This document shows, piece by piece, positions 47,847 to 57,756 of a stretch of DNA of 64,000 nucleotides. The first letter of the stretch is position 1; each line of letters opens with the position of its first letter. Made by a program: the position numbers and the translations under genes. Under the pieces are notes generated by a model. The model was not told where the DNA came from. It worked only from the letters and a program-made list of their open reading frames with translations, and did not search any database. This stretch comes from Rhizoclosmatium globosum (lineage: Eukaryota; Chytridiomycota; Chytridiomycetes; Chytridiales; Chytriomycetaceae), in NCBI GenBank assembly GCA_002104985.1, contig MCGO01000113.1, positions 1 through 64,000 of the forward strand, written 5' to 3'.

Positions 47847-48221
47847 CTACTTGCTCTTCTTGCTCTCTTTCTCATCCTTCTCATCGGATGCCTTGAAGCC
47901 AAGTACGCCTGCAATTGGCTGCACAAGTCGGTTGATGGCCTTGTGGCTCCCAGGCAGCACAGCCTTTGCAACCTGCCACCGCACTGGCCCAAGCGCCCGG
48001 TTCAACAGATACGCCAACAACACATTGCCGCCCTTTTCAAACACCCACGTGAACACTGTCAACTTGTTTGTGCGGCAAAACTCGGCTGGGTCTACACCGG
48101 CGTATTGCAAACCAATGTAGATGATGCCAAACGAGATCCATCCAAGAATCTGCAGTATAACAATTCCAGAGGGTCCAAACTCTTCGCCTAGGGCCTTGAT
48201 TGCATTCGGTAGGGTTTCCAT
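47847..48221 (-). CDS. FAM210/DUF1279-like protein
   Basis: An intronless gene of 124 residues from the ATG at 48221. The domain fits DUF1279 (FAM210): GPSGIVILQILGWISFGIIY with a first membrane helix, GVDPAEF, then GGNVLLAYLLNRALGPVRWQ with the conserved AYLxxRAxxPVR pattern, and a Lys/Glu-rich end. Animal FAM210 proteins are mitochondrial inner-membrane proteins; a mitochondrial role here is inference. It lies 60 bp downstream of the start of the long membrane-protein gene and is divergent from the zinc-cluster gene. Confidence 0.7.
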   Translation of the reverse strand: METLPNAIKALGEEFGPSGIVILQILGWISFGIIYIGLQYAGVDPAEFCRTNKLTVFTWVFEKGGNVLLAYLLNRALGPVRWQVAKAVLPGSHKAINRLVQPIAGVLGFKASDEKDEKESKKSK

Positions 48222-48421
48222 GATGTTGTTTTTTGAACTTAAGTTTTTTTGGAAAGCGAATGTGCGAATCCCCCTCAAGAAATCTAAAAACCTTCCACCA
48301 GTTCTCAGTCTTAAAGCATTCTATCTAGCAATGTATAAAAGTACGAGTATTGAACGTCAACTGAACAGCATCTGACACTAAAACACTTTCTCTGACACTT
48401 TCCCCACAAAAACGATCAAGA

Positions 48422-50572
48422 ATGCCGCACCACTTCCACGCCGCCCGCGAAGCCTGTACGCGCTGCCACAATCAGAAAAAGAAGTGCATTGCAGTTCCAG
48501 ACACATCATTCTGTGATCGCTGCCAAACCGGTCTCAGACTTGTGCGATATTGGCCAGTCGGAGCCCATCCCGATCCTGACAAAGCCGACAGCTTGTTCCC
48601 GTTGCCGAAGACAACGTAAAAAATGTGTCATGGGACCTTTGGCTTGCGAAAGATGTGTCCGATTGGGTGTGGAAAGGGAATGCATAAGACCTGATAACAA
48701 CTACTCTGTTCTGATCTTTCGCAATCGGATGAGCCCGATCCTGTACCTCCTGCATTGATTCTGCCGCTCCTATCCCTCTTCTTCCTGTACAAAACTTGCA
48801 AAGTATGGAGGAAATCATCAACGTTGACGGTACTACAACAAGTAAATCAAGTTCTCCATCACATTATCATGCCCGATCTTCTCTCTCGCCCTCGCTCTTG
48901 CACCACTTTATGGACGCCATGGAATCTCCTATCGTAGACTCGAAAAACAGCGACTGGAGTATGGAGGATGCTGATTTGATGCCAACTTTTTCAGATTGGC
49001 TCCTTGTTTACAACTACCTCACAAATAACGGCACCGAATTTCCTGTTTCTGCGGAATTCGATGCTGAAAGGTTGCTGCAAAACTATTTTCAAAAGTGTGC
49101 TGTCTTGCGGTAGTTGTTCGTCTACCTTTGAAACGTGCTTCAATTTCAACTTTTACAATAGTTTGATCCTCTGCTGTTGGGCCGTCACTTTCAGTCATAA
49201 TCCAGGAGAAGAAGTGAATTCGGCAATGTACTTCTCACGAGCTCGTAAAGCGCTTCTGCGATCTGATTTGTCTCCATCTGCGGACATACTCCATGATCTA
49301 CAGTCATGCTTTATGTGAGTATTCTTCAATGGTTTCTCAAAAGTTATATTCATAAATATCAATAGATCGCGACCAGCCTGCGATTGGACGGCCATTTCTT
49401 CGGAATGCAATGGAAATGATTCTCGAGCTCAAATTAGATGAAGATCCCGACACATTGCCATGGTTAAACCACCTCTCAATTAGAGAAAAAGAGGAACTGC
49501 GACGAGTGTTTTACATCTGTTACTATTACTACTGCCTCGAGCTTTCCACATCCCCTGACGCATTCCACCTCCCAGTCTCCGGCCACAAAGTAAACCAACC
49601 AATTCAAATCTACGACCCAAACCCAATCTTTGTCCAACTCAACACAATGAAATGGGTCTCAGAGCTCCGAAACGTAATCGGGTCCGCTAAACAACTCTTC
49701 TCCTCACCACCACCTCAATTCCGCATCTCCTCACCCCACCACAACCTCACATTTACAAAACCGCCTCCTCTCAATCCAATCCTCAATCCCACCTGAATTC
49801 ATATGGCATTTTACATCCCCCTTCCAAATCACCCTCCTCGAGATCCCAACTCTCATAGCCCAAGTCCGAACCCTCCAAGACTACCTCAAAGAAATCAACA
49901 CCCTCTACTACTCAACCATATCCGTCCTCACGCGTCCCATACTCTTCCTTACAACCATCCCACCACCCAGATTCACACCCGCCAACAAACCACAATCACA
50001 GCCGCGTCGACGCGGTGCATAGAATCCGCGTGGCGGTTTTCGGCTGTATGGGTGTTTCTGGAGTACATGTCGACTGGGCCTGGGTCAACGCTGTTGTCGA
50101 CTCGGAGCGTGGGTTTTTTGGGAATAAGGGGTTGTTGTATCCTGTGTGGGAATGTTGTATTGTGTTTTGGTTTGTGGCGTGTAAGATGGATCCAGCATGG
50201 CGTGCTCAGATTTATGGGAATGGTGATGATGGGGAGGCTGTACGGCGGATGAAGGGGATGGTTGGGAAGTTGAAGGATGGGAAGGCGGGTGGTGCTGCTG
50301 TGCCGATTGTTGATGGGATTGAGGGGATGATTTTTGAGATGGAGGAATGTTTGAGTGGAATCAGGAGGGGAGTTACTGTGAATGCGGGTGAGACTGGGTT
50401 GGAGTTGGGGATGAAGGTGATGACGATTGGCGGAACGCGTGTAGATGAAGATTCACCGATTTCCGAGCCGTATTGTTTTCTTGGTTTGCTTGGGTTTGAG
50501 ATTGGGAATAACATTCGATGGAAGGGTAGGAAGGAAGAGTCTTGGCGGTTGTTTTGGAAATTGAACAGTTAA
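48422..50572 (+). CDS. Fungal transcription factor with two Zn2Cys6 clusters
   Basis: The ATG at 48422 begins a first binuclear zinc cluster (ACTRCHNQKKKCIAVPDTSF, then CDRC). After a one-base frame change at CC near 48534 a second, perfectly spaced cluster follows: ACSRCRRQRKKCVMGPLACE, then RCVRLGVEREC, that is C-x2-C-x6-C-x6-C-x2-C-x8-C. A Ser-rich linker and a regulatory region with helices (REKEELRRVFYICYYYYCLE, EIPTLIAQVRTLQDYLKEIN) fit the middle-homology part of fungal zinc-cluster regulators. The end at 50572 is in a third frame (WRLFWKLNS). Introns are likely near 49315-49365. Target genes unknown. Confidence 0.65.
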
Positions 50573-51043
50573 TTTTAAGAGTAATATTAGGTTGAAGCTA
50601 TAGCTTGAGTTTCGGAATTGGCCACCCCACCGTTGATAAATCTCAAAAGCACGTGAGTCTCCACTACACTCATTGAGCCGCGTTTATGATTGCTCGCATC
50701 TGTTTTGTGGTTCAGAAGCTCCAATGCTTGCTAAAGACTAATACTACTGAAATTGATACGCTCAATACAGCATGTTGTATAGTGTAGTGGTGATCACACT
50801 GGTTTTTGATACCAGCAACCCCGGTTCGAATCCGGGTACGACCTTCTCGTTGTTTTCGTGGTTGTAGTAATGTTGGCGGGTGGGGGTGGTTTTGTTTTGT
50901 GAGTCTCTGGCAATGTTATTGACATTGCCCCCAGAAATACTTCCTTCCCATATTATTCATATTTCGGCTGGCTACCTAGTAAGATTGCTGGTGGGGAGGT
51001 GGTAAAATGTTCTTGAAATTGAACAATACTTTTCAAACTTTTC
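50573..51043. other. Intergenic region containing tRNA-Gln
   Basis: Apart from tRNA-Gln at 50773-50844 nothing coding is seen. T-runs downstream of the tRNA (from 50846 and around 50890) could serve as Pol III stops. Confidence 0.4.
50773..50844 (+). tRNA. tRNA-Gln (anticodon TTG)
   Basis: A 72-base cloverleaf without intron: acceptor 5' strand 50773-50779, T8 A9, D arm with GTGTAGTGGTGATCAC (A box), anticodon stem CTGGT/ACCAG around loop TTTTGAT with anticodon TTG reading CAA, T arm CCCGG-TTCGAAT-CCGGG (B box), acceptor 3' strand 50837-50843 and discriminator T. Base pair 1:72 is T:C, a mismatch; the other six acceptor pairs form. The body is close to eukaryotic cytosolic tRNA-Gln. Confidence 0.92.
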
Positions 51044-53640
51044 TTAAGAGCTATTAATCCAACATACCCAACAAATCTTCTTCTTCTTCTCTTCTGCTAC
51101 ATCAGCACTGGCGATGAATGAACCCGCAACAGCATCGGCAAAGAACTCAGCTGCCTCAGCGTCACTGACACGACTCCCGCCACATCAGAAACTGAAATCA
51201 GTCCAACTTGCTTCGTTTCCTTTTTCACCACACCCCAAAACCCTTTGTATCGGTCATCAAATGATAACCCCTTAACCTCTCCCATCAATTCGTTGTACCG
51301 GTTCCATAATCCACGTTTGACACCTTCTTCGCGCATAGCAACCAAACATGACACAGCTTTTCCATAAAACTGAGAGCCAATAGATTCTTTGATGAATCCA
51401 ATCACACGAGCCGCCATTTGGTTCATTGCAGCCGCCACAACTCCTTCATCGTTCCTTGAAACAAGTGCCTTGAAATCAGAAACAGGATCCGCCGTACCGA
51501 CAGAAGTAACAGCGGCACCTGCAACGTTGTCAAAGGAAGTCGTGATATCCGCGGCCGCTGATGCAGCTGCATTCAAGACATCTTTTTCCAGCTCCTTGGC
51601 ATTGTCCACGCCGCGCTTGAAACGTTTGCGGTTATCTTCCTTCTCAAGATCAATCTTTGTGATTTCAAAAGCGGATTTGAAAGCTTCTAGAGAGCGTTTG
51701 GCCTTGTCAACAAGCTCTGGCATCGGCAGAACACCAGCGACGAAACGTGGGTCGAGTGGAGGCAGATCTTTGGATTTGGGGTTGATTGCACGATGAGCGA
51801 TGCATTGGTACATTCGTTGATATCCTGGATTAAACAGGTCGGATGGCTTGTACGCTTCTCCAGGTTCACTATTTTCGTTTTAGTTACACAACGGAAAGGA
51901 AAAGGAAATAACACGAACCCATCATCCGAATCCAGTGCTGTCATCAAATCCATATCATCAATGAAAGCATCAATTCGACGATCTGCTTCAGTCGTCTCCA
52001 CGATTCTATGCAACATTTTTCTTCGCTTTGACTCTCCTGACTGAGATAAACCCGCCTGACTCAATAGATCAGCAGCCAAAGAAGCTGAAGCAGATTCATG
52101 AAAAGTTTGCGTTGCAGTCGAGCCACCGTGATTCAACAACAGTGGCGCCAACGTCGTAAATGAATACTCTCTCACGTCTTCCTTAAATGGAAGCTGAATC
52201 CAAGCACACCAGATTTTTTTACCAATGTGGGGAACAAGGATTCCAAGTTTGGGCGACGCATCATTGATACGGACGTAACGAACGAGGGCGTACATATCTT
52301 TAGCCTGCAAAGATGAGGCAAGCACTTCGAACAGTCTCTTTCCTTCAGATGGAGCCGTAGGATCTGGAATTATTTGCATCGGGTCGTTGATTAGGAGCTC
52401 TCGCGAAACGTCGGAACTTTTGATGAAACCCAACATGCTGAATCCTTTAATCGTATGGAGTTTCATGGCATCTCTATCTTCTTCGCTGAAGGGGATCAAG
52501 TCTTTGCCATATTTGTATGCACGAATCAAGTCCTCCTTGTCGAGAGTGATTCCATCCATAGCAGCATCAGGATCTGCTCCATCAATAGCCACATCTTTGA
52601 CTTTATAAGTACGTTCCATAGCCACGTCTCCGAGGAACGCGTCGTTACTGCCTTCGGCAGCTTCAGCTCCAGCCCTAGACCACTTTTTCGCACTTGGGAG
52701 TTTCGCTTCTTTCACTTTCGAGTAAGCCCAAACAGGAAAACTGAGACTATTTGTTTGGTCTTCCGGGTCACCAAGAGTCATACCACAGCGAATCAGAGTT
52801 GTAGGTTTTACGGAGCGAGTTCGCAGACTTCCCAAAATGGAAAGAGCCTCAGAGCCAGTAAATATGTCTCCTTTTGTAGATTCGGCAAATGACCTCATGA
52901 AGCGTTCATTTTCAGCTCGAGCAGATATATCAGAGTCTGGTGGTGGATCATCTTTGAAACCAAAGCCACTGGAGAAGCATGGTAAGCAACAGGCAAAACA
53001 CAAGCGTAATTTACATTAAGTTCACTTTAACTTCGTAACTGACGGCTCTTTGGATAATCGAGCGTGTGTCCGCTTGATTGATGGGAGACGAAAAGTCCGA
53101 CAACACAAAGATCGTCTTTGCCCACTTCAGATGTTTGCAATGCCTGTCAAGGAGCGACACAGCGACAACGATACCATCAAGGACTGTATAGGAGTCATCA
53201 GCAGTGGGGAAGTAAACCCAAGCAACTTACTGTCTCCAGAGCCCTGCCCCTTCACGCAACCACCAGTTACGAATTCGAGAGTCTTTAAATTTGCCATTTC
53301 AATATCAGTATACGTGGTAATATGTTCATAGCCCCCATTTGCTTCGTTGACGTGGTTGTCCGTTTCTGTCACAGACTGTTATTAAGTCCACTCATTCGTT
53401 TTGAGGCCTCTTACCATCAGTTCCAACCAACATGACTGACACAAGGTCTGTCTTTCGGCCTTGGATGATCTGTTGGATATGCTTAGTGTGAGTATGCTGA
53501 TGTAACCCAACCTTTGAGTGGAGAATGTGTTGGACGGCCATACACGCACTGTCGAGATGGCTTATTCCATGGCTGTCCTTTGTTCGCCACATACTGCGTC
53601 CTACATCGATTAGAAGGACGGCTGCTTCTTTGTTGGCCAT
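51044..53640 (-). CDS. KU80: Ku80 subunit of the Ku DNA-end-binding heterodimer
   Basis: Starts at the ATG 53640. The N-terminal vWA domain begins AAVLLIDVGRSMW and includes LVSVMLVGTDETDNHVNE across an intron. The Ku barrel core follows (GFSMLGFIKSSDVSREL, ALVRYVRINDASPKLGILVP, IWCAWIQLPFKEDVREYSF). The C-terminal part has the helical PI3K-like-kinase-binding domain (Ku_PK_bind): DPVSDFKALVSRNDEGVVAA and FYGKAVSCLVAMREEGVKR. In the last 100 bases a one-base shift near 51180 changes the frame, and a second near 51080 would give an acidic end EEEDLLGMLD like the animal Ku80 C-terminal motif. Ku70/Ku80 binds broken DNA ends and starts non-homologous end joining. End coordinate is approximate (51044-51099). 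Confidence 0.88.
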
Positions 53641-53696
53641 TTTCAAGATGATTAATTGGCAAAACAGGAACGAAATATTCTTTAATCATAATTCAT

Positions 53697-54494
53697 CTAC
53701 TTCTCTCCTCGCGCCTCCTTTCTGGCGGCATGAGCTTCAGGGTCAAACTTGGTTTTGTTTGGTCCAGTCTTTCTCAACCGCTTTCCTTGTTTGTCTCGTT
53801 CAGCGGCGCGTTCCTCCAATTCCTTCTTTGAAAGCTGTCTTGGTTTCTCAAATAGGGAGGGGTCTCGTTCAGCTTCCAACCGACGCTCCTCAGCTTCTTT
53901 CCTCTTTCGCTCAAGCTCGGCTTCCTCCTCTTCAAGCTTCTTTCTACGCCAGTATTCGGCGGCTTCTTCTTCTTCCTTTTGTTTGCGAGCCTGTTCCTCT
54001 TCATCAGTCTCTTGCTTTGTGGCTTCAGGAAGAATCAATGGTGCCCATCTGCGCATGGATTTGCCCTCCGCATCTTCTCCCATGTATGCATCAAGAGTTC
54101 CATTCACGGACATGATAAGCTGACGGTAGTTTGTTGTAACGAACGCACAAATATCTTTCAAGCGCCACGACTCTTTGTTTTTCGTACTGAGCTTCTTGTA
54201 TTCAACAGCAATTGCTTTCTGGATACCCGCTGCAAGAGACTTATCAATGCCGTTAGGAGCATGATCCATGGTGATTGTAGCCGTGTATGCATCGAATGAA
54301 GGAATTGTGAGGTTGAAGATGAGTTCAAAGATATCAAACATATGGCATGATTCAGGCTGCGGAACTCGGATGGTGAGAGTGAGAGGGAATGGAGCTGTTG
54401 CAGAGGTTGAAGGGATAAGCTTGAAAGGAATTGAAGGGTCTGCTGACTTCAAAGCTTGGCATTCACTTTTGAGGGCGTCTTTGGCGGAACTCAT
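53697..54494 (-). CDS. RWD-like domain plus charged coiled coil
   Basis: An intronless gene of 265 residues from the ATG at 54494 (upstream in-frame ATG at 54629 lies in the leader). The first ~110 residues look like an RWD fold (PFPLTLTIRVPQPESCHMF, IFELIFNLTIPSFDAYTATI). The second half is a long Glu/Arg/Lys coiled coil (about 150-235) with a basic end. No known family is assigned with certainty; RWD proteins often bind ubiquitin enzymes or ribosome factors. Its stop is 57 bp from the Ku80 start, on the same strand. Confidence 0.6.
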   Translation of the reverse strand: MSSAKDALKSECQALKSADPSIPFKLIPSTSATAPFPLTLTIRVPQPESCHMFDIFELIFNLTIPSFDAYTATITMDHAPNGIDKSLAAGIQKAIAVEYKKLSTKNKESWRLKDICAFVTTNYRQLIMSVNGTLDAYMGEDAEGKSMRRWAPLILPEATKQETDEEEQARKQKEEEEAAEYWRRKKLEEEEAELERKRKEAEERRLEAERDPSLFEKPRQLSKKELEERAAERDKQGKRLRKTGPNKTKFDPEAHAARKEARGEK

Positions 54495-54724
54495 AGTCTC
54501 TTGTGTATGTGTTGAGATGTTGGAGGCACTAGGATGCTCAGTTCGGAGAAAAAAAAGAGTGAGAGAAGCAGCAGTGAGGTGAGTCCAGGTCAAGAGTACA
54601 GAAAGGCAATAATATCGATGAATATACATTTTTATTCAATATTTCCTTATCTTTCTTATACAATGTTACCACTGTTTGAGTTCGCCAGTCTCTTCCAGAA
54701 ATCCCCACGAAACAAATCTTTAAA

Positions 54725-55821
54725 ATGCCCCCTGGTCCACCACCTCCACCACCTCCTCCAGCAGGAGGTCCAAGCGCTCCACCAGCTCCTGCGCCGTCTG
54801 CTTTGCTGAAGAGTATCGAACGCGGGACTAAACTGAAAAAGACAGTGACAAATGATCGATCAGCTCCAATCGTCGAAGGTACGCGAGCTTCGTTTGATGT
54901 AGTTAAATATTAACAGAATTACACAGCTCCTAAAGGTGGCAGTGGTGGAGGAATGGGAGGCATGCCACCTCCGCGGGTTCCTGGTTCAGGTGCAGCAAGT
55001 AGTGCCCCATCATCATCAGGACCACCGATGGGAGGTGGAATGGGAGGTCTCTTTGCAGGTGGAATGCCCAAGTTAAAGTCGACTGGAAGTGGACCTGGTG
55101 CGTTGAATAACTCTGAAGTAATAGAGGGAAGCTTATTCGAAATATAGGCTCGTCGCCAGCCCCAGTTCCAAAGCCTCCCGTGACTCCCGCAAAGCCATCA
55201 ACTCCCTCTGGTGGAAGCAGTGGTGCACCACCTCCTCCCTCACGAGCAAATATCCCTCCACCATCCCAACAATCATCTTATGCTCCTCCTCCCCCTTCAC
55301 GAGCCAATATTCCACCTCCTCAGCCTCAACAATCGTTTGTTCCACCCACTCCCCCAAAGCGCCCTTCATTCGGTGGTCCCACAGAAAACACACCACCACC
55401 AGCACCACCTCGAACGGGCCCTGCTCCTCCTGCGAGACCCAACCCAACTCCTTCATCCGCGCCAGCTCCTCCACCACGTCCTGGAGGCTCTGCTGCTACG
55501 AGTACCCCGTCTCCCGCGTTCAATCGACCACCTCCAACTCCACAAAAGCCTCTGCAATCATCAGGATATGGATCTAACGTCGAATCTGGATTTGAGCAAG
55601 ACGGTCGATGGAGGTTTCATACGGAATTGCCACCAATTAGGCTGTATCCAAATGGTATGAGTTGAACCATTTATTAGTTTTATTTCTTTCTCAACTCTCT
55701 CTTTCTAGGTGAAATCGCGAGTGCTGCTGGAGGTGGATATGGCAGACACGGATCTGTTTCTTCAATTGGAGGAGCTGGATCAAAGTCAAGACCTCCTCCA
55801 CCCCCTCCACCACGACGTTAA
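54725..55821 (+). CDS. Verprolin/WIP-type actin regulator
   Basis: Four exons (54725-54878, 54927-55097, 55148-55654, 55709-55821) give 314 residues. After a Pro-rich start (PPGPPPPPPPPAGG) comes a WH2 actin-binding motif, ALLKSIERGTKLKKTVTNDR. The middle is Pro/Gly-rich with repeated PPPPSRANIPPP profilin/SH3 ligands. Near the C-terminus GRWRFHTELPPI matches the WASP-binding segment of WIP/verprolin, followed by a Gly-rich stretch and PPPPPPPRR. Order WH2, proline-rich, WASP-binding is that of Vrp1/WIPF. Family role: stabilises WASP and drives Arp2/3 actin patches. Confidence 0.85.
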
Positions 55822-56074
55822 TTGCATACTGTTAGTTGTTCATCAACAAGGAGAGAGGAGAATATTTCCTTGAAATTCTTTGTTTTTATGCTTCATTAAG
55901 TTCCCATGCAAGTTGTGTTGTCTCAAAATACATTGCTCATATGAATAAGCTAGTTTTTGACTGCCTTAAGTCTTTGAGTGATTTGGCGTTCATGTTCGAC
56001 GAATGAAGTTCGTTTCGGGTGGAACAAACACTTGAACCTCTCTCAAACTCATTCAAAAACGGCCCAAGACCAAA

Positions 56075-56131
56075 ATGGATTTTCATCAATCAAACAATCA
56101 CTCAACCAATCAACCAAATGTTCCTCCCTGA
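56075..56131 (+). promoter_or_regulatory. Overlapping upstream ORF before UAP1
   Basis: A 19-codon ORF (ATG at 56075, TGA at 56129-56131) in a different frame overlaps the UAP1 start at 56118. Two shorter uORFs start near 55992 and 56004. If the transcript extends this far upstream they would reduce initiation at the main start. Confidence 0.35.
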
Positions 56132-57656
56132 TATCTCGAATGTTGTGAACTCGGCCGTTGCCACAGAGAACGTCAAGAAACTGTCCAATGAAGAGCAACT
56201 GCGGGCTACCTTCTCCAATGCAGGACAAGGACATGTCTTTCAGTATTTCGATACCTTAAGCTCGGAAGGCAAAGCGTCTCTTCTCGCCCAGCTCGCGGAT
56301 ATTGATGTTGATCGCTGTAATCGGATCTTTGCGAAAGCCACATCACCTCAAACTTGCAGCAATTCCATCGAGCCATTGCCAGCAGATTCATTCAGTTCAA
56401 CTATAAATCCGAGCGAAGTAGATTCTATCAAGGATTGGAGAGCCACTGGACTGAAACTGATTGCAGAAGGAAAAGTTGCTGTCATTCTTCTTGCTGGCGG
56501 GCAAGGAACTCGACTTGGCTCTTCCGCCCCAAAAGGATGCTACGATATAAACTTGCCTTCACACAAGTCTCTCTTCCAGTTGCAAGCTGAGCGAATTTTA
56601 TCTATTCAGAGAATTGCTCGAAATGCATACCCAGAATCACAAGGCACGGGAATTATTCCTTGGTACGTAATGACATCGGGTCCAACTCGTGCCGCCACAG
56701 AATGTTTCTTCAGAGAGAAAAACTTCTTTGGACTGTTGGAAGAAAACGTTATGTTCTTCAATCAGGGAGTTCTTCCAGCTTTTGGGATGGATGGCAAGAT
56801 TCTGATGGAAGACAAGGGCGTTGTTGCAACTGCCCCTGATGGAAATGGTGGAATTTATAAAGCATTGAAGAGGGAAGGTGTGTTGGCGGACTTGGGCAGA
56901 CGAGGGATTCCTTATGTTCACGCTTATTGCGTTGATAATTGGTGAGTTTGATTCCTTTAGACAGCATTTTATTAACTGTCACCAAATTGCAGTCTTGTCA
57001 AAGTTGCTGATCCTGTCTTCATCGGTTATTGCGTCGCGAAGAAAGCGAATTGTGGAGCCAAAGTCGTTCCGAAACAAAGTGCGTCTGAGCCAGTTGGTGT
57101 TGTCTGCTTGCGAAACAATAAGTTTGCCGTCGTCGAATACAGTGAAATACCACTCGAACTGTCCAACCAGCTCAATGCTGACGGCAAGACCCTGACATAC
57201 AATGCAGCAAACATTGCGAATCATTTCTATACCACAGAATTCCTCAACAGCATTGATGAAATGGAGCAAACCCTGGAGTTTCATGTCGCCAAAAAGAAGA
57301 TCAAGCACATTGATATGAAAACTGGGGAGCTCGTTATTCCTACGACCAACAATGGAATTAAGCTGGAACTCTTTATATTCGATGTGTTTCCTTTCGTTGA
57401 GAGAATGGCTGTGTTGGAGACCGCAAGAAAGGAGGAGTTCAGCCCTTTGAAGAATGCAAGTGGTTGCAAAGACGGAGATTCACCCGAAACGTCTCGTGCT
57501 GATATTCTGGCGCAACACAAACGATTTATTGAGGCCGCTGGAGGTACTGCCATTGGAGATGTCGAGTTAAGTCCATTGTTGACGTATGATGGCGAAGGTT
57601 TGGAGTCCTTGGATGGAGTTACAGTCAAAGGTCCATTGGTTGTCTCACATTTGTAA
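56118..57656 (+). CDS. UAP1: UDP-N-acetylglucosamine pyrophosphorylase
   Basis: Two exons (56118-56941 and 56993-57656) give 495 residues, the usual size. The nucleotide-binding signature LAGGQGTRLGSSAPKG is followed by [65 protein letters not shown] and VVPKQSASEPVGVVC, all in UAP order, and the C-terminal ELFIFDVFPFVERMAVLE. The enzyme makes UDP-GlcNAc from UTP and GlcNAc-1-phosphate for chitin and N-glycans. The ATG at 56118 is preceded by short upstream ORFs in other frames. Convergent with the ABCG gene (stops 100 bp apart). Confidence 0.94.
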
Positions 57657-57756
57657 CCTCAGTCTACCAGCTCATCAAATAAATATTGTAATACTATTTT
57701 TAGCAGCAATAATATGAGAAAGACGAAACAAAAATCATACGAGGAAAAAAATCAAA

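Noticed and set aside
47063..47992. A 309-residue Arg/Ser-rich minus-strand frame
   Set aside because: It runs through the membrane-protein exon, its intron and the FAM210 gene in a different frame; the true frames there have a membrane helix and conserved motifs.
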